DNA from: Flavisolibacter longurius | GTDB lineage: Bacteria > Bacteroidota > Bacteroidia > Chitinophagales > Chitinophagaceae | Direction: 5' to 3' | Length of the DNA: 64,000 nucleotides | NCBI GenBank assembly: GCA_014163555.1 | Contig: JACJGO010000026.1 | Coordinates: forward strand, 29,434 to 93,433 | Part shown: piece by piece, positions 33,301 through 41,123 of the stretch | Layout of the letters: every line of letters begins with the position of its first letter | Position numbering within the stretch: the stretch's first letter is position 1 | Notes under the pieces: generated by a model | Told to the model about the DNA's origin: nothing | Database searches by the model: none | Seen by the model: only the letters and a program-made list of their open reading frames with translations | Made by a program: the position numbers and the translations under genes

Positions 33301-34662
33301 ACCAAAAGCGGCGCTGCTCCTGATTTTGGAAGCTGCGGTATAAACTTCGTCGTCCATCTGCTGCCGGGTAAGCCGTGGCGTATTTGGAAACAAATGGCTT
33401 TCGGTAAGCCTAAAAATGATGGCTTCTACGATGATAACCGCACCGTCCACAATTAACCCAAAGTCAATGGCTCCAAGGCTCATTAAATTACCCGATACGT
33501 GAAAAGTCTTCATCATGCCGAAGGCAAAGAGCATTGCAAGCGGAATGACGGAAGCTACCAGCAAACCAGCCCGCCAGTTGCCCAATAAAAGCACCAAAAC
33601 AAAAATCACAATCAAGCCACCTTCAATCAGGTTTTTTGTAACCGTACCCATTGTACGGCCCACGAGTTCCGTCCGGTCAATGAACGGCTCAATCACTACG
33701 CCTTCCGGCAAAGACTTTTGAATTTGCGTCATGCGGCCCTTTACGTTGGCGATAACCTTGTTGAAATTTTCACCCTTCAGCATGAGCGTAATACCCGCCA
33801 CTACTTCGCCTTCACCGTTTCTGGTAACGGCGCCGTAGCGGGTGGCGCTGCCGAACTGCACGGTTGCTACGTCCCGAATGAGAACAGGAATACCGTTTAC
33901 TGTTTCAATGACAATTTTTTCAATATCCTGCAATGACTTCACCTGCCCCAAGCCTCGAATGAAATAAGCGTTGCTGCGTTGCTCAATGTAAGAGCCGCCG
34001 GTGTTTTGGTTGTTGCGCTCCAGTGCCTCATAGATTTCAGGGATGGTGATGTTTTGCGCATTGAGCCGTTCATTGTCAACGGCAATTTCATATTGCTTTA
34101 CATAGCCGCCCCAACCGCTGACTTCCGCCACGCCTTCTGTACCGGCAAGCTGGGTACGCACAATCCAGTCCTGCATGGTGCGTAAGTCGGTTGCCGAATA
34201 CTTGTCCTTAAAGCCGGGTGTAGTGTGAATGACGTATTGGTAAATCTCGCCAAGGCCGGTGGTAATGGGGGCTAAGGAAAGGTCGCCCATGCCTTGCGGG
34301 ATAACTTTCTCGGCTTCCATGAGCCGCTCATTCACTTGCTGTCGTGCCCAATAAATATCAACGTTGTCCCGAAAGACAATGGTGATAACCGAAATACCTG
34401 AACGAGAGATGGAACGCTTTTCTATCACATCGGGAATGTTGGCCATTGCCAACTCTATGGGGGCCGTAATGAATTGCTCTACTTCCTGCGCTCCCAAGTT
34501 GGGCGCCTGCGATATGATTTGTACTTGGTTGTTGGTGATGTCAGGGACGGCATCAATGGGAAGTTTAGAGAGCGAATAACCTCCCCAAATGATTAGCCCC
34601 AAGACAAACGCCCCAATCACCAATTTGTTCCTGATGGAAAAATGGATAATCCGGTCTAACAT
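30301..34662 (-). CDS. czcA: CzcA RND pump fused to a TolC-type outer-membrane protein
   Basis: A 1453-residue fusion. Residues 1-1045 are a complete heavy-metal RND transporter, with SKLPIDAVPDITNNQVQI early and the proton-relay helix LGAIDFGLIVDGAVIIVE typical of divalent-metal HME pumps. After the twelfth helix (VLPCLYILFSRR) a new hydrophobic stretch ending NAQQ looks like a retained signal peptide, and residues about 1065-1453 form a TolC/CzcC domain with paired coiled-coil repeats. Two compartments in one chain require cleavage at the internal signal; that is an inference. Such fusions recur in Bacteroidota. Confidence 0.92.
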   Translation of the reverse strand: MLDRIIHFSIRNKLVIGAFVLGLIIWGGYSLSKLPIDAVPDITNNQVQIISQAPNLGAQEVEQFITAPIELAMANIPDVIEKRSISRSGISVITIVFRDNVDIYWARQQVNERLMEAEKVIPQGMGDLSLAPITTGLGEIYQYVIHTTPGFKDKYSATDLRTMQDWIVRTQLAGTEGVAEVSGWGGYVKQYEIAVDNERLNAQNITIPEIYEALERNNQNTGGSYIEQRSNAYFIRGLGQVKSLQDIEKIVIETVNGIPVLIRDVATVQFGSATRYGAVTRNGEGEVVAGITLMLKGENFNKVIANVKGRMTQIQKSLPEGVVIEPFIDRTELVGRTMGTVTKNLIEGGLIVIFVLVLLLGNWRAGLLVASVIPLAMLFAFGMMKTFHVSGNLMSLGAIDFGLIVDGAVIIVEAIIFRLTESHLFPNTPRLTRQQMDDEVYTAASKIRSSAAFGEIIILIVYLPLFALVGIEGKMFKPMAQTVAFAILGAFILSLTYVPMMSALFLSKSTVHKKTISDRIMNFLQRLYRPSLAFILRWKKTTVTLTFALFIFTVIIFSKMGGEFIPTLEEGDLTVEISMSQGTSLTQTIDAFTKAEKILKKKFPEIKQIVTRIGSAEIPTDPMPVERGDMMVAMKPKEEWVSAENRLEMMEKMEEALAVLPGVNVEITQPMQMRFNELMTGIRQDVAVKIYGEDLDILAQQAESISKLIAKVDGVGEPFVERVSGLPQITVEYNRDKMAQYGLSISDVNMVLQSAFAGNTAGVVFEGEKRFDMVVRLQRDLREDVSNIENLYIPLPTGNRVPLNQVANIEFKDAPAQVSREDGRRRIYVGFNVKDRDVESTVQEIQQLINSNIKLPSGYYITYGGQFQNLKEAKSRLSIAVPAALLLILVLLYATFKSVPQTLLIFTAVPLSIIGGVFALLIRGMPFSISAGVGFIALFGVAVLNGIVLIGYFNQLREEGMDDIYQRVMEGTRVRLRPVIMTAAVASLGFLPMALSTGAGAEVQKPLATVVIGGLLSATFLTLFVLPCLYILFSRRPKKVIVKPAALLLLLMIGLGAMKTNAQQRPDLTTLIQAANENNLRLKRGGLEVAQNRALQGAAFDVPRTDFRLAQDPTSGGNIDNSIGVIQTFSLPTVYKKQRTVFEQQTKLSQSSIQVTQAEVVRNIKQAYYNYLYTQEKINLLLYLDSLYKDFFNKADVRYKAGETSNLERLTAQNSYFEVQLQRKDAEADLRVYEAQLRQQTNTSLINIGSIDSAAYPVEPVVLDTVTAQNPLLRYYQQNVALAQSRVALERTKRLPDFSLGYYHQFVWKGFDPAGINRKYFPGTRMGGFEVGVSLPLFGTKAFKSRVQAEQIASNIAQTELAAAQWQINSEAQQAFEQYQKHSERVTFYQTNGISVANEQIRVSRFAFSKGEISYVELVQNLTQAAQTKLQYLEALRLLNEAAININYLKGIQ

Positions 34663-34669
34663 TCTTTCA

Positions 34670-34849
34670 TTATTTTGATAGTAGCTTGTAATATTTGATG
34701 ATTGCTCCTACCAAACCGAAGATTGCCACGACACTTAGAATGACTGCGAACACGACGAGAAGGGTTTTGGATTTCTTGTCAAACAGCCATTCTTTTTTTG
34801 TTTGATGGTAATACTTACTGCGGTTTGGCCTAAGCTTGGACTTAGCCAT
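34670..34849 (-). CDS. 59-aa single-pass membrane protein upstream of czcA
   Basis: An open frame from ATG at 34849 to TAA at 34670 encodes 59 residues: a strongly basic N-terminus (MAKSKLRPNRSKYYHQTKK) followed by one hydrophobic helix, LLVVFAVILSVVAIFGLVGA, and a short basic tail. It ends 7 bases before the czcA start and lies in line with the operon, so a small accessory subunit of the pump is plausible. No homology is claimed. Confidence 0.65.
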   Translation of the reverse strand: MAKSKLRPNRSKYYHQTKKEWLFDKKSKTLLVVFAVILSVVAIFGLVGAIIKYYKLLSK

Positions 34850-34906
34850 AAAACTGCTTTGATGACAAAACGGAAATGTTTGTGCTACGGTAGCACAGCA
34901 GAAGTA

Positions 34907-35224
34907 TTAAACCAACTTAGGCGGTTGCCAAATGGGTAGAGGGATACCCGACAAATTTGAAGAAACGTTAGAGGAATGTTGTAAGGTTGTGTGCCCGATG
35001 CAAAAATCGGCAATTGCCAAAGGGTGATTTATAGAAAAACCGGGGCAACATGCACATTGACAAAATGGAGAACAATTATCGTCCCCGGCTTCGCCACCGC
35101 CGTTGTCGGACTTCATTGCAACAACAGTGGTTTTGCTTCCTTTTATGGCAGAGGCGTCGTCAGCGCAGGGCATCATGCTCAGCGCCAAGACAAGAACGGC
35201 CATGAAGAAAGCGAAGATTTTCAT
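34907..35224 (-). CDS. DUF6660-type small exported cysteine-rich protein
   Basis: A 105-residue protein with a signal peptide (MKIFAFFMAVLVLALSMMPC) and a cluster CSPFCQCACCPGF near the middle, the frame I associate with the Bacteroidota DUF6660 family near metal efflux genes. It is likely a periplasmic metal-binding protein. The ATG at 35224 is preferred: the predicted promoter box at 35232-35239 lies between it and a longer start at 35263, which cannot then be transcribed. It appears to be the first gene of the Czc-type operon. Confidence 0.75.
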   Translation of the reverse strand: MKIFAFFMAVLVLALSMMPCADDASAIKGSKTTVVAMKSDNGGGEAGDDNCSPFCQCACCPGFSINHPLAIADFCIGHTTLQHSSNVSSNLSGIPLPIWQPPKLV

Positions 35225-35231
35225 TACGGGG

Positions 35232-35264
35232 CAAAGATAAACGCTCGGGATGGTTAAGAACAAA
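35232..35264 (-). promoter_or_regulatory. Promoter of the Czc-type efflux operon
   Basis: On the minus strand TTTG (35264-35261), a 21-base spacer and TATCTTTG (35239-35232) match both Bacteroidota boxes. The -7 box ends only 7 bases before the ATG at 35224, so the transcript would have almost no leader. Confidence 0.6.
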
Positions 35265-35382
35265 TCAATAATTGAAACGGTGTTGCAGAGGCAATTTGTA
35301 TCATGTTTCTAACATGGTACTTGGTTCAAAGTGGCGTTCAACCTGTTCGTTATATCATACCCACCGTTTTAATTTGCTCTGC

Positions 35383-36585
35383 TTACATCTTGTGCCCTTC
35401 CATCGGGTTGCTGCCTTTTTTGAAAACGTATTCGCTGTTGAGCAGGTAAGCGCCGGTAACAACTACCTGGTCTCCCGGTTGCAATCCGCTTCTAACTTCA
35501 ATCCGGTCATTCATTTCAGTACCTATCGTTACCATTTTGTTCTTAAACGTATTGCTCCCGGTTTTCACCCACACCGTTGCACCTTTTGAATCCCGGATGA
35601 CAGCATCGAGCGGCAAGGTTAAGGTGGAACGCTGGCCGGTTTTGAGATGTACGTAAGCAGCCATTCCAGGCTTTAGCAAGTTGTTTCTGTTCGGGATAGA
35701 TACCCGGACCAGATTAATTCTCGAATCCGGTATGATTTCCGGGTTGGCAAAGCTGATTTTCCCCCTGATTTCCTGATTGGCCAATTCCGGTATGCGAACC
35801 GTTGCTGAAGCATCCGGGTTAAATTGTGCGTACAACGAAGTATAAACCTGTGCCTCCGCCCATAAGGTCGTCAGGTCGGCCAACTCCACAACGGTGCCGC
35901 CTTCCATCACATAATCACCTTGCTTTACATTCAGTGTAGTGATAAAGCCGCTCTCAGTACTGTAGAAAGATGTAGTGGGTGAGGCTTTTCCGCTTCTTTC
36001 CAACTCCTTGATTTGTGCATCGCCCATGCCCCAGAGCCTGAGCTTGTTGCGGGCACTTTGCAGCAGGGCGGTAAAATCCATCAGCCCGTCATCCGAAAAG
36101 GTTTTTCTTCTTTCTAAGGCCAGCAGGTACTCCTGTTTAGCATTGTTCAACTCCTCGCTGTAAATATCAAATAGTTTGTCGCCCTTTCGGATGTATTCGC
36201 CAACGTTTTTGAAATGCAATTGTTCAATCCGGCCCATCACCCTTGCGCTTACCGACGAAGTTTTAGTTTGGTCGAAATTAAGCACGGCCGTCAATACTGT
36301 TTCTTCGCCCACGTTCATTTCTCTTATCGTATCTACGGTTATGTTGGCCAATTGTATTTGCTGGTCGCTGAGTTTTATTTCATCGGCGTTTTGTCCGTTC
36401 GATTTTTTTACGGGTGTAAGCGGCATTTTGCAAATGGGGCATTTGCCCGGTTTGGTTTCAATCACCTGCGGGTCCATAGAGCAGGTGTAATAAACATCGC
36501 TGGTTTCGGCGTGTTCACTATGCTGCTTGCCGGAGCAGGAGATAAGAAAGCCGATAAAAAACAGAAGTGTGTAGCGCATATTCAT
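35383..36585 (-). CDS. cusB: CusB-type RND adaptor with one heavy-metal-binding domain
   Basis: A 400-residue adaptor. It begins with a lipoprotein signal (IGFLISCSG), then a YHS-like metal-binding domain: YYTCSMDPQV followed by GKCPICKMPL. The membrane-fusion core follows, with GRIEQLHFKNVGEYIRKGDKL, a helical hairpin and a beta-barrel domain. It would hand Cu(I)/Ag(I) to the CusA pump. It is last in the Cus operon and overlaps the larger adaptor by 4 bases. Confidence 0.88.
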   Translation of the reverse strand: MNMRYTLLFFIGFLISCSGKQHSEHAETSDVYYTCSMDPQVIETKPGKCPICKMPLTPVKKSNGQNADEIKLSDQQIQLANITVDTIREMNVGEETVLTAVLNFDQTKTSSVSARVMGRIEQLHFKNVGEYIRKGDKLFDIYSEELNNAKQEYLLALERRKTFSDDGLMDFTALLQSARNKLRLWGMGDAQIKELERSGKASPTTSFYSTESGFITTLNVKQGDYVMEGGTVVELADLTTLWAEAQVYTSLYAQFNPDASATVRIPELANQEIRGKISFANPEIIPDSRINLVRVSIPNRNNLLKPGMAAYVHLKTGQRSTLTLPLDAVIRDSKGATVWVKTGSNTFKNKMVTIGTEMNDRIEVRSGLQPGDQVVVTGAYLLNSEYVFKKGSNPMEGHKM

Positions 36586-37967
36586 TCTTTTACTTTGATG
36601 AAGCTTTCGCTGTCAATTAAATATTGTGCGTTTCGTGCAACGGAGTCTTGCTCGGCCAACCCTTTCGTGATTTGAATTTTATCGGTTGTTGTGAAACCCG
36701 TAACCACCGCTTTTGCCCGGAAGCCCTCTCTTTCTTTGACGAACACAATGCGGTTCACGCCCAGCGTAAGCACCGCTTCTTTGGGCAGCCAGTATGCCGT
36801 TTCCGGATGAGCGATGATAAGCCCCCGCACCTGGCTACCGACCGGCAACCGCAATGCGGAATTATCGAAATAGACCCGCACGGTCATTGTCCGGGTTCCG
36901 TTTCGGTAAAAGGGTTCGATGAAATCAACCTTGCCCTGGAAGGCTTTAGCTGGTGCGGTTTCGGGAGTTATTTTTACGAGCTGGCCTTTTTTAAGCAAGG
37001 CCTGTCCATCGGCATAAACACTTAGCGTTGCCCAGGCACGGGCAGGATTGTAAATGTTGAAAACAGCCTGCCCTTTTTGAACGTACATGCCTTCCTTTAC
37101 CGTCAGCAATTCCGTGTTAGGATTGAATACATCCATCGAACCGGAAGTCGGCTGGCTGTTCATTACACCCGCCTCGCCGGTGTTGTGCAAGTGCCCGGAA
37201 TAATTGCTGTAAACACTCACCGCATAAAGAGGCCTGCCTGTTCGCACAACGTTTTCTATCTGCGCACTACTCATACCCAATAAGGCCAGCTTTTGTTTCG
37301 ACGCCTGCAACAAGGACTGATTGCCCCGGTCATTCTTCAGCACAAACAATAAATTCTGCTGGGCAGTTAACAGTTCGGGACTATAGATGTCCATAATCTT
37401 TTGCCCTTTCTTTACAAATTGGTATTTATACCTGACATAGAGTTTTTCAATCCGTCCATTAATTCTGGCCGACACGCTTCCAATCATCCTGGTATCGTAT
37501 TCCACCCGGCCGAGCGCATCTATTTCCGCCACGATTTGCTCTTTGTGAACGACGGTAACTGGTACTGTTGAAATGATGTATTCATTGGTAGGTCTTAGAA
37601 GGGACTGCAACTCCACGTCGGCAATAACGGCCGCATCCGGTTCTTTCTTCACTAAGTCCATCCCGCAAATAGGACATTGCCCAGGGCCGTCTTTTTTGAT
37701 TTCAGGGTGCATGGGGCAAGTGTAGTAGAAAGAAACTTGCTGTTGCCCGTGACTGGCATGGTCTTCCACTTTTACCAAATCCATTCCGCATTTAGGACAA
37801 GTCCCGGGCTTGTCGCTGAATACGGAGTCCTGCGGCATGGGACAGGTGTATAATTCCTTCTTGACTTGTACCGTATCGTGGCCCGAATGGCTGGCATCAC
37901 CTTTATTGTTACAGGCTGAAAGAAACCCGGTAATCAGTACCAATGCAAAAAATAAGTTTCGTTTCAT
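36582..37967 (-). CDS. cusB: CusB-type RND adaptor with two heavy-metal-binding domains
   Basis: A 461-residue adaptor with a lipoprotein signal (LVLITGFLSAC) and two tandem metal-binding domains (LYTCPMPQDS with CPKCGMDLV; then YYTCPMHPEI with CPICGMDLV). The fusion core has RINGRIEKLYVRYKYQFVKKGQ and ends with RAKAVVTGF. It probably pairs with the second adaptor to form the periplasmic part of the Cus-type pump. It overlaps the next adaptor gene by 4 bases and follows cusC by 1 base. Confidence 0.9.
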   Translation of the reverse strand: MKRNLFFALVLITGFLSACNNKGDASHSGHDTVQVKKELYTCPMPQDSVFSDKPGTCPKCGMDLVKVEDHASHGQQQVSFYYTCPMHPEIKKDGPGQCPICGMDLVKKEPDAAVIADVELQSLLRPTNEYIISTVPVTVVHKEQIVAEIDALGRVEYDTRMIGSVSARINGRIEKLYVRYKYQFVKKGQKIMDIYSPELLTAQQNLLFVLKNDRGNQSLLQASKQKLALLGMSSAQIENVVRTGRPLYAVSVYSNYSGHLHNTGEAGVMNSQPTSGSMDVFNPNTELLTVKEGMYVQKGQAVFNIYNPARAWATLSVYADGQALLKKGQLVKITPETAPAKAFQGKVDFIEPFYRNGTRTMTVRVYFDNSALRLPVGSQVRGLIIAHPETAYWLPKEAVLTLGVNRIVFVKEREGFRAKAVVTGFTTTDKIQITKGLAEQDSVARNAQYLIDSESFIKVKE

Positions 37968-37968
37968 G

Positions 37969-39219
37969 TTACTTGATTTCTAAAATCCTTTCCAGTTCAA
38001 CCTGGACGGAGAATAGTTGTTGTAATTGCTCGAGGTATTCCAATTGGGCCATATTCAGCGTTTCCCAGGCATCGTACAGCTCAAACAATTCTTCGGTGTT
38101 TTGCTCATAACCCAATTGCATGGTCCGATAGTTATTTTGCAGGGCCGGGATGATGTTTTCCTCGTACAATTTGAGTTGTCTTCGTTTGGTAGTATACTCC
38201 GTTCGCATGTTGCCCGCCATTCCTGAAAGCTCATTCAACAGCATCTGCCGCTCGGCGTAAATACTTTCCCTGCGCCATTGCAGGCTTTCAATGTTGGCCC
38301 GGTTCATCCGGGAAGCCCATGAAGTAAAAGGTAACCGGAACATGGCCATGGCACTATATTGAGCCGGTTGCCCGCCGAGGCCAATCATGTGTTCAAACCG
38401 GATTCCGAACTCCGGTTTGAACCTTGCTCTTTCCAATTGCTGCTGCAGGCCCACGATTTGGATGCCTCTTTCCAATGCCCGCAAATCACTCCTTGCAGAA
38501 ACAAAGGCCGAGCTGTCGAACTGAAAACCGGTATAGTCCTTTATGGAAACCGTCGTATCAATTTCAAAAAACTTGTCCTTGTCACGGTTCATCAGGGTAT
38601 TGAGATTGATGCGCCGAAGGCGGATATCGTTTTCAAACATCAACCGCATGTTCTGAAGGTTTCCCAGTGCCGCCTTTGCTTTGTAATAAGCGCTGATTTT
38701 ACCTAGTCCATTTTTGTAGCGGATCTCTGCATTTTTTATCATGAACTCAAGCAGCTTTTCATTTTGGTCAAGTACGGAAAGCTTCTTTTTCAGTACAGCC
38801 CATTCGTAGTAATTCTTCTTTGCATCGGCAATGAGATTATTCAAAGCTGCCTGTTTTCTTTCCTTCTCTACCGATGACATCGCACTCATGTAATTGTATT
38901 CTGCGGCCTGTCTTTTTTTATTCGGAAACATTTGTTGAAGCGCTATCGTGTATTGTCCCATGCCTTCACCCATATCGGTTTTACGGATGTATTTCGGGTT
39001 GTAAGGCGTCATAAAAAAACCGGTGCTTCCTTCGGGTGGCATCCAACTCCAGGCGCCTTTGGCGGCTGCATCCATTGACCGGATTTCGGCCTCGTACATC
39101 TTCAGCGAAGGATGAACGGCTTGTACAGAATCCTTAATTTCCTGCATTGTCATTTTTTGAGCCTGTGCAAACAACGACAAAAGCACGGCAGCAAAGACGG
39201 TATAAACTGATTTGTTCAT
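37969..39219 (-). CDS. cusC: CusC/TolC-family outer-membrane protein
   Basis: A 416-residue TolC-family protein with an N-terminal signal peptide (to AQAQ near 22) and two long coiled-coil repeat regions, including MSSVEKERKQAALNNLIADA and ELEYLEQL-type heptads near the end. It is the outer-membrane channel of the RND exporter. It starts 2 bases after the second half of cusA. Confidence 0.88.
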   Translation of the reverse strand: MNKSVYTVFAAVLLSLFAQAQKMTMQEIKDSVQAVHPSLKMYEAEIRSMDAAAKGAWSWMPPEGSTGFFMTPYNPKYIRKTDMGEGMGQYTIALQQMFPNKKRQAAEYNYMSAMSSVEKERKQAALNNLIADAKKNYYEWAVLKKKLSVLDQNEKLLEFMIKNAEIRYKNGLGKISAYYKAKAALGNLQNMRLMFENDIRLRRINLNTLMNRDKDKFFEIDTTVSIKDYTGFQFDSSAFVSARSDLRALERGIQIVGLQQQLERARFKPEFGIRFEHMIGLGGQPAQYSAMAMFRLPFTSWASRMNRANIESLQWRRESIYAERQMLLNELSGMAGNMRTEYTTKRRQLKLYEENIIPALQNNYRTMQLGYEQNTEELFELYDAWETLNMAQLEYLEQLQQLFSVQVELERILEIK

Positions 39220-39221
39220 GA

Positions 39222-41123
39222 TTAGTCTTTTAATTCTTCAATAATCACCCGGCCTTTTTTCTTTAGCTCGTATTCACGTACAAGCGAGTACATGGCCGGC
39301 AATACAATCAACACGAAGAGCGTTGAAGTCAACAGGCCGAAGACGAAGGGAATGGTAATGGGCTTCATGACATCGCTGCCGGTGCCGGTGGCTAATAAGA
39401 CCGGCAACAGGCCTAACATATCTACCAAAACAGTCATGAGCTTTGGCCTCAATCTTAAGGCTGCACCTTCATAAACTGCCTCTTCGATGTCTTCATTTTT
39501 TAACGGCTCGTTTGCCTGCTGCTTTTTGCGGACACGGTTGTATAGCGAGTTATTTAGATATACCAGCATGAGTACTCCCGTTTCCACGGCAATGCCAAAC
39601 AAGGCAATGAATCCCACAGCAACTGCAACTGAAAAGTTGACACCTAAAAAGTATAGGGAATATGCACCCCCGACTAATGCAACCGGAACACTGGAAAGAA
39701 CAATCAGTACTTCCCGAAAGGTGTGAAACGTAAAGTAGAGGATGACGGTAATAATCACCAGAACAATCGGAATAAGGATGCGCAGCCGGTTTTCGGCTCG
39801 CACCTGGTTTTCGTATTGGCCGCTCCATTCTATAAAATATCCTTTGGGAAGTTTTTTGACAAGGCTGTCCAGCTTTTCCTTGGCATCATTTACTGTACTT
39901 CCAAGATCACGTTCCCTTACATTAAACAACAAAGTGCCCCGCAGCATGGCATTTTCCGAATTAATCATGGGCGGGCCTTCAGCAATAGAAACATCAGCCA
40001 CGGCAGAAAGAGGAATGGGGCCGCTGGGACTTGTTACGAGCAATCTTTTTAACTGTTCGATGTTGTTGCGGAATTCCTGTGCAAAACGGGCATTCACCGA
40101 AAAGCGTTGCCGGCCTTCAATCGTCGTCGTAATATTCATACCACCGATGGCCGATTCGATGACCATGTTCACATCATCTACACTCAGGCCATATCTTCCG
40201 ATTTCTTCTTTTCTGATTTTTATTTCAACGTATTTCCCGCCAACAATTGGTTCAACATACAAATCCTTGATGCCTTCTACACCTACCAAAGCCACTTTGA
40301 ACTTTTGTGCCAAAGCATTGATGGAGTCGAGATTTTGCCCGTACACTTTCACCCCCACATCTGTCCGGATACCTGTGGAAAGCATGTTAATGCGGTTTAT
40401 AATTGGCATCGTCCAGCCATTAATTACGCCGGGTATTTGCAGCTTGCTGTTTAGCTCCTCAATGATTTTGTTTTTCGTCATGCCTTCCCGCCATTCGGAT
40501 TGGGGTTTTAAAAGCACGATGGTTTCAATCATGCTGACCGGCGCATTGTCCGTAGCGGTACTGGCCCTTCCTGCCTTACCCAATACGTTGTGTACTTCGG
40601 GCACCGATTTAATAAGTTTGTCCTGTATTTGCATGACGCGTTTGATTTCCGAGTTGGAAATATCTGGCAGCGTAACGGGCATAAATAAAAGAGAACCTTC
40701 ATCCAGCGGCGGCATGAATTCTGAACCTAAGCGCATGAGGAGCGGAATGCTTCCCAACACAAGAGCAAAGGCGATGGCGATGGTTGTTTTTTTCCAGCGA
40801 AGACACCACCGGATGACAGGATTATACAACCAGAGAAAAAACCGGGAAACGGGATGTTTTTTTTCCGGCATCATTTTACCTTTCAGCAGAAATGCCAGTA
40901 ACACCGGTACGAGGAAAACGGCCACAAAGGCCGAACCAATCATGGCGAAGGTTTTGGTAAGCACAAGCGGCGTAAACAGTTTTTTCTCCTGGCCTTCCAG
41001 AAAAAGTATTGGTGCAAATGAGACCAGTGTAATTAAGATTGAATTGAATACAGCTTTTCCAACAAGCACTGAAGAGTCTTCAATTCGTTTTAATCTTTCT
41101 TCGTTTGAAATCATACAATTCAT
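39222..41123 (-). CDS. cusA: CusA-type RND pump, C-terminal part (after in-frame stop)
   Basis: 633 residues from an ATG at 41123, in the same frame as the preceding 420-residue open frame and separated from it only by a TAA. The segment starts in the cytoplasmic loop after the fourth helix, continues with a hydrophobic helix (SILITLVSFAPILFL), the second periplasmic domain and helices 7-12, and contains YFIEWSGQYENQ near the middle as in CusA. Without its first half it cannot be a complete pump. The next genes encode cusC and two cusB adaptors. Confidence 0.85.
   Translation of the reverse strand: MNCMISNEERLKRIEDSSVLVGKAVFNSILITLVSFAPILFLEGQEKKLFTPLVLTKTFAMIGSAFVAVFLVPVLLAFLLKGKMMPEKKHPVSRFFLWLYNPVIRWCLRWKKTTIAIAFALVLGSIPLLMRLGSEFMPPLDEGSLLFMPVTLPDISNSEIKRVMQIQDKLIKSVPEVHNVLGKAGRASTATDNAPVSMIETIVLLKPQSEWREGMTKNKIIEELNSKLQIPGVINGWTMPIINRINMLSTGIRTDVGVKVYGQNLDSINALAQKFKVALVGVEGIKDLYVEPIVGGKYVEIKIRKEEIGRYGLSVDDVNMVIESAIGGMNITTTIEGRQRFSVNARFAQEFRNNIEQLKRLLVTSPSGPIPLSAVADVSIAEGPPMINSENAMLRGTLLFNVRERDLGSTVNDAKEKLDSLVKKLPKGYFIEWSGQYENQVRAENRLRILIPIVLVIITVILYFTFHTFREVLIVLSSVPVALVGGAYSLYFLGVNFSVAVAVGFIALFGIAVETGVLMLVYLNNSLYNRVRKKQQANEPLKNEDIEEAVYEGAALRLRPKLMTVLVDMLGLLPVLLATGTGSDVMKPITIPFVFGLLTSTLFVLIVLPAMYSLVREYELKKKGRVIIEELKD

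Noticed and set aside
35225..35263. Longer N-terminus for the DUF6660-type protein starting at 35263
   Set aside because: The predicted promoter boxes lie within this stretch, and the signal peptide begins at the ATG at 35224.
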